A stretch of DNA of 64,000 bases from Phaeodactylum tricornutum CCAP 1055/1. Lineage: Eukaryota > Bacillariophyta > Bacillariophyceae > Surirellales > Neidiaceae. Below, piece after piece: positions 10,863-20,666 of this stretch. Location of the stretch: assembly GCF_000150955.2 (NCBI RefSeq), contig NC_011680.1:1-64000 (forward strand), given 5' to 3'. A program made the position numbers and the translations under genes. The notes beneath the pieces were generated by a model that was not told the DNA's origin, searched no databases, and saw nothing but the letters and a program-made list of their open reading frames with translations. Numbering within the stretch: position 1 is the stretch's first letter; every line of letters starts with the position of its first letter.

Positions 10863-11020
10863 GCAGCCTCGTCGAAGGAAGCCCCGCTTTTTGAATAAAG
10901 GACCATTGACTGTAATTCAATCAAAAGCCTGTCTTGATGCCAAAAAAAGAACATACCTAAATCCAATTATTCACGATATCGCCCACACATATAGCATGAT
11001 AATAGTTCTTTTGGAAGTAT

Positions 11021-13791
11021 TCAGACATCAAGCATGCTTTGGACGACTTGCTCTTGTACGCTTGCCGAGTGTTTTTTTAGTTCAACGGATCGAATGCGCT
11101 TGATAGATTCCGTCTTCCACATTGGAACTCCTTCGCTTTCTTTCAGCATCGCGTTTTCCGATATAAAGGCCTGGGCAAGCGCTGTCGCCAGCAATTGGCG
11201 CAATTGGATAGTCTCGTCTCCCGGTGATTGTCTCGAACTCAGCGCACACAGTCTTGCAAGACATTGCATTAAGATGGCTACACCTGTCTTGTCAAAGGCC
11301 GACCGTCGGGCAAACTCAGCTAGACATGATGTGCTCTTCTCCTGCAATTCCAATACTTTCTTGGCTACCTGAAGCACAGACCAGTGTAGCGAATAAGGAA
11401 GTGCGCAGGAAAGATCACCAGTGTCGACCTTCTCGTCTCGCAGACATGCGACAATGTGCTCTGCTGTCAAGACAAGGTCATTGGACAGCATGGCGTCAAA
11501 CAGTAACACAACACACTTGAGTCCCTTTGCTTCTGGTATTGCGATTAAATCGCTATCCAGCAAATCGACTGCTTCACGAGCACTAACCGCTACCTTGGAA
11601 TTCGCGGGTGAATCGCCTACCAAGATCGTAAGCAGTAATCTGGCTGTTTCAAGGCAAACAGATGTCAACTTTCGATAACAGGATCCTTGATGAACAACAG
11701 GCAAAAGACTGGCTTCCGATTCAATACCGACTATTAGCCATTGCATAGCCTCCCGAAGGCAATCGTTCTCGATGTAGTGTCGATAGCGTGACAAGATTAT
11801 CGCAACGTAGGCGTCCAAACCAAGCAAACTCTTTCGCTCAACAAATGGACGGCAAAGGGATAGAAGCTCCCGCGCCTCAGCATCAGTGGTAACCAGAAGG
11901 TGCTCAAAAATAGAGGCAATGCTTGCGACTGTCTCAGGGCAGCCAGCGTCGAGAGCTACCGGTGAAAGCAAGCGAGTTGCTAAACGTGCGCCAGCGTCGG
12001 AATTGTTATCTTGAAGAGAAGAAATAATCGCTGAAGCTGCCTCGCAAATGAACTCAGTCTTTCGAAAAGCTGATTCAGAAGGAAGGATGTTGACTTCGAT
12101 GTAAGAATTATAGAGGATAGAAAGCTTCATAAATACAGCAAGAGAAAGGTTTTCGCGTGAGGAAGTAGCATCTAGATGTGCCGAAGTCCAGCGCTTTTGA
12201 GCTCGCTTACCAAGGTTGTCGGCAAAGCAGCTCCACTCGCTCCTCCGTAAATATACATTATTTCAATTGCCCGACCTGCGTTCCCATTCATAATACTGAG
12301 TAGTTCTTCCATTGGCCCATTGTCAATTCCCCGACGTTCCATCTCTTTCATAAACCGGCTGGCACTCGCACTCATATTCCTCGGTCGTATATCTGGTCGA
12401 ACGAAGAGGAGCTCAGCGCACATCTGCTCGGCCCACGAATCGAAGGAAAGCTGCTTCAGTTGTCCACAGAGAATAGCCATGATGGAATCGAGTTCAGGAA
12501 TACGGCGCGAAAGCTTGAAAGACCCCCGACACTCGGATACATACACCTGCCATGATCGATGTTTCTGCATCGCCGCGTCAGAGTTGTACACCATTGAGAA
12601 ATTCGTTTGACCGCTAGTCGCGCCTTCCCAGAACTTGTAATCCGAGCGTTCTACAGTCAATCCCTCCAAGAAGTATTCTGTCTGTTCAATATCGTCGTCG
12701 TGCCAGTCAGGTGTGTCGAGGCAATCATCATAATAGTCGTTGCGTCCACCCGGAAGGGGAGCTCTCAGCATCAACTCTTGAAGAATCATGAATCCCTCAC
12801 GCGTTTCGTCGAGAGTCGATACCAAGTAAGGGTCATCCGAATACGAATTGAAATGCTTGTTTGAGCGAACAAACATAGAATGCGTAGACAAAACATCCCA
12901 GGCCTCTTCCAAACATCCACGTAGCGTTAGGGTACGAATACACGCCCAAAACAATTCGCCGTCCCCGTATTGCTCTGGCTGGGCGGAAGCACTCATTTCC
13001 TGTATCGATGGATAGATTTTTTCAACCTCGAGCATGTGTTGACATCGAAGATAGCGTACCATATCCGCTGTGGCCACTCCTGGCTTATCGAAGGGGTCCT
13101 GCTGAAAGTTAATATCGTTGTGAGACGGCAACAGTGGTAAAAATACGTCAGAGAGATGCATCACGGTGTAAATCGCTTTGAGAAACTCGAGACTGTTGCA
13201 ATCGTCCGAAGACAAAGCATCTGGACCCCCCTGCTGTTGCTCGTCATCCCATCCTTTCACACAATTTTGAACAGCCGAGCGACATTGCAGTGAAAGCTGT
13301 TGAAAGGATTTGAAAGATTCTCGCTGGTCGTCTTCGTAAAAATCTTCGTGCGCTCGGATAATCGCGTACAATGCGGACAACTCGTGCTTGTTGCAGCCTG
13401 CACCTGGATAGGCAAGTTGCTGAAGTAGAGCTGGATTTCCATCTTCTGAAGAAACCAAGTAAAGGGAAGCGGGTGAAGATGTGTCCCACAAGAAAGGGCT
13501 ACTCTCACGAATATATGAAGCCATCTTTGAAGTGATATACTTGCAATCTAAACGGGTAAGAAAGAAGCTGCCTGTCGACGTAGTAATTGTATTTGTCTTT
13601 GATCGGGATTGCCGGCAAACATTGCCGTGTGCCGGTTGCGTGCTACAGGATGCATTGCGCATGTCCAAAGCATGCTGCAAGTTTTCATACGCAGGACAGA
13701 CGTGATATTTTACAGTTGGCTTGTTAAGGTGAATGAAAAGCGATAACGTTACATTCGCAGTCAAGTAAAAAACTACCGTATCTGACGGCAT
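11021..13791 (-). CDS. probable nucleoporin Nup85 (Y-complex)
   Basis: Two long open segments on the minus strand, 13791 down to about 12172 and 12130 down to 11021, look like one gene. Stretches such as LRGCLEEAWDVL and SWQVYVSECRGSF, followed by the alpha-helical solenoid, resemble Nup85, a scaffold of the nuclear pore Y-complex; this is a family judgement by eye. The segments are in different frames. A GTAAGC donor at 12210 and an AG acceptor at 12125-12126 would remove 86 nt in phase and give about 894 aa. However, the open sequence just past that donor also looks Nup85-like, so the junction is unsettled. The start is the first ATG, 52 nt after the stop of the upstream TRM11-like gene. 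Confidence 0.55.
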
Positions 13792-13843
13792 AGCTATTCT
13801 CTCCACGTTTTTAGATAAGAGAATGTGTTGGGTATGAAAGTAT

Positions 13844-15379
13844 CTACCGTACGCACAGGTACGACACAAGCCACCGACTTAGACTGTCGTTGAGCGGTTG
13901 CTCTCGTACAACTTCGCACTGCAAGCCAGCCGATTCCGCTTGTTCCCGACTCGGTAAGACATCTTCTAGATTCTCATCTTCATTGCACGGGACAAAGCAT
14001 ACCAGGCGCCCACCTTTTTTCAACAAACGTCTGCCTAAGTCTCGATCTTTCGCGATGGACTGAAACAGCTCTTCCGCTGGAGTTAACGTGTTGTAGTTTG
14101 ACGATTCTCGTATGCCGTACGGTGGGTCGGTAATGATCAAATCGAACGCATCGTTGCCGATCGCTTTCTTGGCTTCTTCCCTCATGAGCTCATTGGTTGA
14201 GTCACCATGCAGTAAAGCCAAAGGCCGCGTCAAGTTCCGCGTATCAAAATCGAGCAAAATATCGTCTCGGTTGACATATCCATTATCGGCAATTTCAATA
14301 CCGACAGACCGGCAACTTGGTTGAATCATGGCTGCTGCCAATAAAATGGCGCCCGAACCCACGTATGGGTCCAGGATAGAAACGATTTTTCTTATACCGG
14401 CAACATTGCAAAGCAAAAATGCAGCGACAGGGCATAATGGGGTGTTGGTAACACAAATGCGAGTGTTGGGGGCAATAGCGAACACCCGCGGACCGGAGGT
14501 GATTCGTCTCGCTAACACCTTGTCCGTTCTTACAAGCCCATCGAAAATGTAGATTTTGCAGTCTGGTGAATTGAGATTTACCTTTCCGCCGAATTGAAGT
14601 AGAAGGGGTTCAAGAGCTTTGAGAGCTTCTTTTTCCAATTTCATCGACCGGGCGCGAGCGCCGTACCGCTTCTCTTTCTCGCTGCACAATGATTGTCCAA
14701 AACGCCGAACACGTACACACCAAGTTGCCTCCTCGTTCTGTGAACCGCTGTACATGTCTCCGAACCCATTATTCTGAATAGCCGATGATGCCAATGGCGG
14801 ATACGCGTCGCTTGCAGAAACAATGTCATATAAAGCGTGAATAAGGGAGCATCGCTCTGCCGCTTCCACCAGAGATTTTCTGTGTATGTTCCGAGGAATA
14901 TGTATGTACTGCATCGCTGAATTAAACTGTACTAGCTTGCTTGCTTGTAATTCCACGCTGCCCGTGTAGTCCAAAGCGTCTTCAAATGCTACATCGACAA
15001 CTGAGGTTTCCAGTACTGCTGATAGTGCACCACGGAATTCCAAATGGCGGAACTGTAAACTGTAACCATCCACGCCTTCCCCTTTCCAGTGTATTATGTA
15101 TTCAGGATGCCTGTCTTTTTCTACCAAGCTCGTAGTCGCCCAGCCTTCGGAATCATTTTGACTATCGATTGGCAAGGCTGATAGTTGCCATAGATTCTCT
15201 TCCAGTCCTCTCGCATTCAGTCCCATGGGCACTCGCAAAACGAAGGAAACTGTCAATTTGCCTAGCAAAACATACAGTAACTTTCGAAAAAGCATTTCTC
15301 CGTTGTTTGTCGTCAGTGCCTTGACGTGATAAAAAATGTTTGGCCTTTCTGATTGATTTGATGCCACCAGTAACTGCAT
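13844..15379 (-). CDS. TRM11-like tRNA guanosine N2-methyltransferase
   Basis: A class I SAM methyltransferase of the TRMT11/UPF0020 type. Motif I reads DPYVGSGAILLAAA and the catalytic motif IV reads DLIITDPPYGIRE. The N-terminal half would hold the THUMP-like RNA-binding part. TRM11 with TRM112 makes m2G10 in tRNA. From the ATG at 15379 the product is 511 aa. The frame stays open to 15505, but only a GTG is found there, so a short upstream exon cannot be excluded. A closely related THUMP methyltransferase is the main alternative. The stop lies 52 nt before the Nup85 ATG on the same strand. Confidence 0.65.
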   Translation of the reverse strand: MQLLVASNQSERPNIFYHVKALTTNNGEMLFRKLLYVLLGKLTVSFVLRVPMGLNARGLEENLWQLSALPIDSQNDSEGWATTSLVEKDRHPEYIIHWKGEGVDGYSLQFRHLEFRGALSAVLETSVVDVAFEDALDYTGSVELQASKLVQFNSAMQYIHIPRNIHRKSLVEAAERCSLIHALYDIVSASDAYPPLASSAIQNNGFGDMYSGSQNEEATWCVRVRRFGQSLCSEKEKRYGARARSMKLEKEALKALEPLLLQFGGKVNLNSPDCKIYIFDGLVRTDKVLARRITSGPRVFAIAPNTRICVTNTPLCPVAAFLLCNVAGIRKIVSILDPYVGSGAILLAAAMIQPSCRSVGIEIADNGYVNRDDILLDFDTRNLTRPLALLHGDSTNELMREEAKKAIGNDAFDLIITDPPYGIRESSNYNTLTPAEELFQSIAKDRDLGRRLLKKGGRLVCFVPCNEDENLEDVLPSREQAESAGLQCEVVREQPLNDSLSRWLVSYLCVR

Positions 15380-15956
15380 GATGGTCTGGATTCCGTTTCT
15401 AGCTGTCTTCGCGCCCGATTGACTTTTACAGTTAACGCGACGGGGTAAACAAACCAGACCGTCCGTCAGTCCGTTGTCTTGATGTTCTCTGGTTACCGGT
15501 TTCACGCATGTTGAAATCTCGACCCTCTCTCTGTATATTCCACGTAGAATAACAGTAATCTTCTCTCAAGTTGACTAAACCTAAATTAGTGAGCATTTGC
15601 TCTTATCCTCTAAAGTGATTTCGCACGATCAACTTCGACCAACTCATTCCTTCTTTCTTGCTGATTCGTTCCCATGTTGAACTTATCTTGCTTCTTCACG
15701 TTCAATACTGTTTTCCTAAATGTGTATCTTGAACTTCATGATCTTGAATAGTTTCTCTCTCCACGTCAGTCAGACGTGCGTCTCTAACGTATGCTCTCAG
15801 TCCGAAGTACGGACACATGACTGACCGTCATATCACGACACACGCAAACAGCGACAGCCAGGAAAAAATGAAACAATGAACACCTCCACGTTCGGCCAAA
15901 CCCAGCAAAGGGACTGAGAATATAGCAATTACAAGGGCTTTGTAAGAAATACGCGA
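15380..15956. promoter_or_regulatory. divergent intergenic region, TRM11-like / TTC27
   Basis: 577 bp between divergent genes. TTTTACAGTTAAC at about 15424-15436 lies some 50 bp upstream of the TRM11-like start; in that gene's sense it reads GTTAACTGTAAAA. The middle is T- and C-rich with no long open frame. Confidence 0.4.
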
Positions 15957-18776
15957 ATGAACTGTATGGACAGACAACATTCCGAAAGCGAAAGCGATGA
16001 CTCGGTCGTTGCCTTCGCGGCTGTTGATTTTTCTGGTGTTGATTTTTGCGCCACCACGAGTGAGACGCCTGCTGAGCACCGCGGCAGTGAGCCCCTGATC
16101 GATGACGAAGAAAAGAAAGCTCTCTTAGATTGGGAAATGAGTCTTGGCGTTGCAGATCCATTGGAACAGGATATTGGAGCAACACGCGACTCATTTCTTC
16201 CTTTGAAGGAGTTTGCGGCGCTTTTGGGCTGTGGCATGTACGCCGAAGTTGTCCGGAAAGGCCGGTCTTTCTTTGATAGTATAGAGCACGACATCGCTAA
16301 TGAAGCCTCACATATTACAGTTGCAAGAGTAATTCGACGACATGTGGTTCTACAAGCTACAACGCTGATGAAATGCATTGAGCTCGAGTACATAGCTATT
16401 GCTGCTTTGAACTTGTTTCTCCAAGGCAACTATACAGGACCTTCGTTTGAAGACTTAAAGGAAGGAACCTTGGATGATATTAATCCTCATTTATGCTTTG
16501 AAAGTATACTAAAGGCTTCGGATGGCAAGACGGACGAAAGAAAATCAGCTGCTGCTCTTAGGATGCGGGACGTAAACTACCAAAACGCAGTTCTTGCCGA
16601 ACTTTCTGTTGACGGAGAGTGGCCCTGTCATGTGTGTAATGGGCCGTACTTTTTACTGATCGCTAGATCAATCCTTTCCATCCTGTCAGAACCTGAGAAA
16701 CCCGATTGGGCTGGGAACGAAGATACCGACAGTTCTGAAGTGTTTTCTAGCGTCTGTCAACAATTGACTTTAGTTCATCTTTGGAATGCAAGGGCAATCG
16801 TTGCCCATGAACGCTTGATGCAAGCGCGCAATCCGTCTGAAACTCTTTGGAATCAGGTATCTTCCGCTTTTCGTAAATGTGTAGAAAGTTTTTGCCCTGA
16901 AGAGGTTTCTATTGACCATGCTGCAGCAGCCGTAATGCTTGAGTTCGGACTCGCAGAACATCATTTCAATCGTCAAGGGAAAGGTATACAGTCATTTTTG
17001 AAAGCGAAGGAATATTCAGGTCTTCGCGTAAAAGTAACGGGAGCAGAAGGGAAAAGAACAAAGTTTCAGCAGAAAGCCACGGCTCAGATGCTTGTTCGAG
17101 CGACATCTCATCACGATAGTACCGCCATGTCGCTACTATCGGAAAACGAAAAAGAACACAACAAAAACCAAATGATAGAACATTCAAAAGATGGAATTCT
17201 CCTGGAAAAGATCAAGTTCGAAGACGAGAAAGAGAATCAAATAACGGATTTAAGTATTCTTGATCAAGCGATTCTCATGGCCTTGTGTCTGGATGTGAAA
17301 AACAGCAACCCCATTGACGGTCTGACGGGTGAGGAAATGGCAGCATTCCTAGCACGTGTATTGGAGCACCACGACGACTGGATGGTGTATTCCACTGCAC
17401 TCTTGGAACGATCTTGGTTGGAATTTGAAAGATCTCATGCCCGTGAGCGTGCCATTCTTCAAATGCAAGCTCTTGCTGATCAGCACACGAACAGGCTTAC
17501 AATCACACAATCAACAAAGAAGAGTGTCGAAGAATCAGCACAGGTTCAGAACCGCTTAAAGAATCTTCACAAAATTGTGTATCCTCCACGATGGCTGATG
17601 TTACAAGACTTGGCTGATCGATATGCCAATTTGGGAATCGTCACAAGCGCTGCCGAGATCTTTACTGAAATCGAGTTCTGGGACGACGTTGTGGATTGTT
17701 ACAAAAGAGCTGGCAAGAAATCAAAAGCTGAAGAGATCGTTCGCAAACGTCTATCTATACAGCCAACACCGCGTATGTGGGCGGCTCTTGGTGATCTAAA
17801 AAGTGATCCCCAATACTACGTACGAGCAGCTGAGTTGTCGAAGGGACGTTTCTCGAGCGCTTACGTGTCGCTGGGGCAGCACTACTTTGACAAAGGCATG
17901 CTGGAAGATGCCTCTGAACAATATATAGCGGCGTTGAGGATTCGACCACTTGACCCTCCAACCTGGTTTCGGTTGGGAGCTATCTCGATGCAACTGCAAC
18001 GATGGGAGACAGCACTTCGTGCGTTCTCTCAAGTCGTGCAACAAGAGCCAGAGGAGGCCGAGGCGTGGGCAAATGTCGCGGCAGTCCATATGCATAACAA
18101 GCATCCTGCAGAAGCGTATCCAGCTCTTGTTGAATCTTTGAAATACAATCGAAATAATTGGCGCGTATGGAACAGCAAGCTCTATACATGTCTTGATCTT
18201 GGAAAGTACGATGAAGCCATTCAAGCCTGCAACATGCTTCTGGATCAACGCTCTGAAAAACAAATGTCAGCTGGAATCCCTCCCGTGGAAGAAAAGTGTG
18301 TCCGGGCGATTGTAGGTGGCGCACTTCAGACGTTTCAAGATAGTATGGGTAATGAAATATCTATGGATTCTGCACGTCGAACGCTCTCGCGCGTTTACTC
18401 TCTGCTTGAACGGATCAGTAAAATGGAAATTGCGAAGCCTTGGCTCTTTGATACCATAGCATTCTTTCATGATCAAATCGGAAACGACGAAAAGGTCATG
18501 GAAAATCTAATGAAAGAGTATCGATCGCTGCTGACCATCGACGGTTGGGAGAAGGATAACTATCAGATCAAGAAGCTTTGTCAGACTGTCTCGCATGTCG
18601 CTCATATCCATGCCGCCGAAGGTAGCCGAGAAAGTTTAACCAAAGCACGGATCCATGTCAACGGAATTGTGAAAAGGATCCTTTCTGCTCGGCCTGACGA
18701 CGCTACAGTACCCGAAGAAGTCTCACAGTTAGAAAAAGTACTCCTGAATATTGAAGAAAAAATTGATGCGCTATGA
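15957..18776 (+). CDS. tetratricopeptide repeat protein TTC27 homologue
   Basis: Single exon of 939 aa. The C-terminal half carries the TTC27/Emw1 signature: a conserved lead-in (LADRYANLGIVTSAAEIF, then EFWDDVVDCY), DPQYYVRAAELSKGRFSSAY, and consecutive TPRs between about residues 600 and 770 (for example SLGQHYFDKGMLEDASEQY and WFRLGAISMQLQRWETAL). The N-terminal third is acidic and less conserved. TTC27 and yeast Emw1 are linked to assembly of large complexes and cell-wall or cytoskeletal functions; the precise role here is unknown. The gene converges on the dehydratase gene, only 45 bp apart. Confidence 0.85.
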   Translation: MNCMDRQHSESESDDSVVAFAAVDFSGVDFCATTSETPAEHRGSEPLIDDEEKKALLDWEMSLGVADPLEQDIGATRDSFLPLKEFAALLGCGMYAEVVRKGRSFFDSIEHDIANEASHITVARVIRRHVVLQATTLMKCIELEYIAIAALNLFLQGNYTGPSFEDLKEGTLDDINPHLCFESILKASDGKTDERKSAAALRMRDVNYQNAVLAELSVDGEWPCHVCNGPYFLLIARSILSILSEPEKPDWAGNEDTDSSEVFSSVCQQLTLVHLWNARAIVAHERLMQARNPSETLWNQVSSAFRKCVESFCPEEVSIDHAAAAVMLEFGLAEHHFNRQGKGIQSFLKAKEYSGLRVKVTGAEGKRTKFQQKATAQMLVRATSHHDSTAMSLLSENEKEHNKNQMIEHSKDGILLEKIKFEDEKENQITDLSILDQAILMALCLDVKNSNPIDGLTGEEMAAFLARVLEHHDDWMVYSTALLERSWLEFERSHARERAILQMQALADQHTNRLTITQSTKKSVEESAQVQNRLKNLHKIVYPPRWLMLQDLADRYANLGIVTSAAEIFTEIEFWDDVVDCYKRAGKKSKAEEIVRKRLSIQPTPRMWAALGDLKSDPQYYVRAAELSKGRFSSAYVSLGQHYFDKGMLEDASEQYIAALRIRPLDPPTWFRLGAISMQLQRWETALRAFSQVVQQEPEEAEAWANVAAVHMHNKHPAEAYPALVESLKYNRNNWRVWNSKLYTCLDLGKYDEAIQACNMLLDQRSEKQMSAGIPPVEEKCVRAIVGGALQTFQDSMGNEISMDSARRTLSRVYSLLERISKMEIAKPWLFDTIAFFHDQIGNDEKVMENLMKEYRSLLTIDGWEKDNYQIKKLCQTVSHVAHIHAAEGSRESLTKARIHVNGIVKRILSARPDDATVPEEVSQLEKVLLNIEEKIDAL

Positions 18777-18821
18777 TGTCGCTACTTCACCACAGCTTTA
18801 TTGAATAGGGACGAGCTTTTA

Positions 18822-19247
18822 TTAATCATGTGCTGCTGTCCTTTTTGCATCAGGATTGTCACGTAGCCACTTTGGACTGTAATTAATCTTGACTTCTTTA
18901 TCTAACAAAGCGGCGAGATCAAGGTCCTTCTCAGTCAAACCCTGCAGCTTGTGTGTCCAAATTTTTACCTCGATATCTCGGTAACTAGTAAGATGGAAGT
19001 CGGGGTGGTGACTTTCGCGTTCAGCTATGGCCCCCATCTCGTTGATGCATTTTAAAGCAGACTGAAAATTGCGTGCCGTAAATTTACGAGATATATGCAA
19101 AGGTTCTGATTCACTCGAGCAAAGATTCCACAGCGATCCCCTTATCCCAAGTTTGTCCACTGCACTTTCAAATGTCAATAGAAAAGATGCGTCCAGAGTA
19201 GAGCAAGGAGCGCAATGTTTCGGTCCTTGCGGGGAGCCTGAAGCCAT
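18822..19247 (-). CDS. pterin-4a-carbinolamine dehydratase
   Basis: 141 aa from the ATG at 19247. The frame continues upstream through a TTG-led hydrophobic segment, so an upstream exon or leader is possible. The family core is complete: ARNFQSALKCINEMG, then ESHHPDFHLTSYRDIEVKIWTH, with the catalytic HH and the TH of the pterin site, and GLTEKDLDLAALLDKEV. The enzyme regenerates the pterin cofactor of aromatic amino acid hydroxylases; plant and microbial versions also salvage pterins. A CAPC motif near the N-terminus matches the short Cys-containing N-terminus of many non-animal members. Confidence 0.92.
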   Translation of the reverse strand: MASGSPQGPKHCAPCSTLDASFLLTFESAVDKLGIRGSLWNLCSSESEPLHISRKFTARNFQSALKCINEMGAIAERESHHPDFHLTSYRDIEVKIWTHKLQGLTEKDLDLAALLDKEVKINYSPKWLRDNPDAKRTAAHD

Positions 19248-19443
19248 CACTAATACTGTGAAAATGAGAGCCGGCAATTTCTGAAGACTATGTAATTCTC
19301 CGAACAGGAAGGAAGCGCAAGCAAACCACAATTCGAACTCCAGATAAACTTGCTGTTAGCACAATCAACATGACCATGTACAAGCGTCGTCTGCTTGTGA
19401 GCCCGTCAATATGATTGATTGACGGCAGATCCTTAGCACTTTA

Positions 19444-20081
19444 CTGGGGCGTGCCGCAAAGCCTTGAATATGAGTCCCGAAAAATAACGACCAGTCATTA
19501 CGTATTTAAAGGAGCTCGGTTGTAATTATGATCGCATCCGGCTGGCGTTTCCAATATCCGTTGAGAATTTTGCAGAAAAAATTAGAGTCGTTTTCGAAAT
19601 CCGACTCTAAATTAGAATCGATTTCCAAATCCGACTCTAAATTTAGAGTCGCTTTCGAAATCCGACTCTAAATTAGAGTCGTTTTCAAAATCCGACTCTA
19701 AATAGAGTCGTTTTCGAAATCCGACTCTAAATTAGAGTCGTTTTCGAAATCCGACTCTAAATTAGAGTCGTTTTCAAAATCCGACTCTAAATCAGAGTCG
19801 TTTTCGAAATCCGACTCTAAATCAGAGTCGTTTTCAAAATCCGACTCTAAATTAGAGTCGTTTTCAAAATCCGACTCTAAATCAGAGTCGTTTTCAAAAT
19901 CCGACTCTAAATTTAGAGTCGTTTTAGAAATCCGACTCTAATTTTTTTCGCAAAAATAACCGTAACGGGCAACAAGAACGCCAGCTCGGTCGCTGACAAT
20001 TTACATGTTTAACGAAAACATTGAAAATGACCAAAAGTTTTTTACTAGGGACTGACATTTTGCTTTTGCGGCACGCCCCTG
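19444..20081. mobile_element. 638-bp foldback / MITE-like element with TTA duplication
   Basis: Both ends carry matching inverted termini: CTGGGGCGTGCCGCAAAG at 19444-19461, and CAGGGGCGTGCCGCAAAAG read from 20081 on the other strand. TTA stands directly outside on both sides (19441-19443 and 20082-20084). The inverted similarity continues inwards through both arms of about 140 bp, with shared blocks such as GAGTCCC/CAGTCCC, GTCATT and GCTGGCGTT, and ends in AAATTAGAGTCG at the core. There is no open frame for a transposase, so it is non-autonomous. A 3-bp TTA duplication fits PIF/Harbinger-type MITEs, but assignment by termini alone is tentative. Confidence 0.75.
19581..19941. repeat. tandem array of 12 palindromic ~30-bp units
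   Basis: Twelve units of 29-31 bp run without interruption. Each unit has AGAGTCG, a spacer of about 11 nt (TTTTCGAAATC or TTTTCAAAATC), then CGACTCT, so it is a hairpin. The junction between units, CGACTCTAA-A-TTAGAGTCG, is itself a 9-bp inverted repeat around one base. Variation is mainly at C/A in the spacer and T/C in AAATTAG versus AAATCAG. The array forms the core of the foldback element at 19444-20081. Confidence 0.95.
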
Positions 20082-20084
20082 TTA

Positions 20085-20666
20085 ACCCTGTAAACATTTT
20101 TGTTTTGGCTCTCATCATCAACGGCAGCTGTAGCGAATCTATAGCCTGCCGGGCAGTATAACGTCCATGATCAATAATGTAGTGTATATAAGTCGATAAA
20201 TGTATCCCTTTTTCTTGCGATATAAATTTTTTTGAACGATGAACACTAAACACACATAGCTATCTGACATCGAACATAAATGTAAGAGTCATTCCAAATA
20301 AGTAGAGATGCAATGTGGACATCATGGGATGATGTGTGGATTTACGATCCCCTCAACTGTAAAACTATTCTTAGGCACAATTTACCGAGCGAACAAAAAT
20401 ACTAAAGAAACTTAGCATATTTTCGAAAGCATTGTAATTTTCAACCTTTGTGAAATTTTTTCTATATTTTCCGAAGTGTGACAGTGAATTCCAAATCTTG
20501 AGTCTGCTTTGTGTACTTTGACATGACAACTTTCGGACACGCTCACTTTTTGACGACCACACGTTCAATCGTTGCTGCGCTCCGGCACAGACTAAAGTTC
20601 AGGAATTGCTTGTCACCTACGCAGCATCACCACTCTCTCGTCTCTACCGTGATTCAAGGCTGAATC
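20085..20666. promoter_or_regulatory. upstream region of TauD-like gene
   Basis: About 580 AT-rich bp with no convincing open frame. TCAACTGTAAAACT at about 20353-20366 carries the recurrent ACTGT core, some 300 bp from the start. A C- and T-rich stretch with CACTCTCTCGTCTC lies directly upstream of the ATG. Confidence 0.35.

Noticed and set aside
12125-12210. A host-gene frameshift in the Nup85-like gene
   Set aside because: A plausible 86-nt intron restores phase, so a disabling mutation is not needed, although the exact junction is unproven.
19581-19941. Regular 30-bp array as a CRISPR
   Set aside because: There are no unique spacers, the units abut directly, and the setting is a eukaryotic nuclear genome; it is a palindromic minisatellite in a foldback element.
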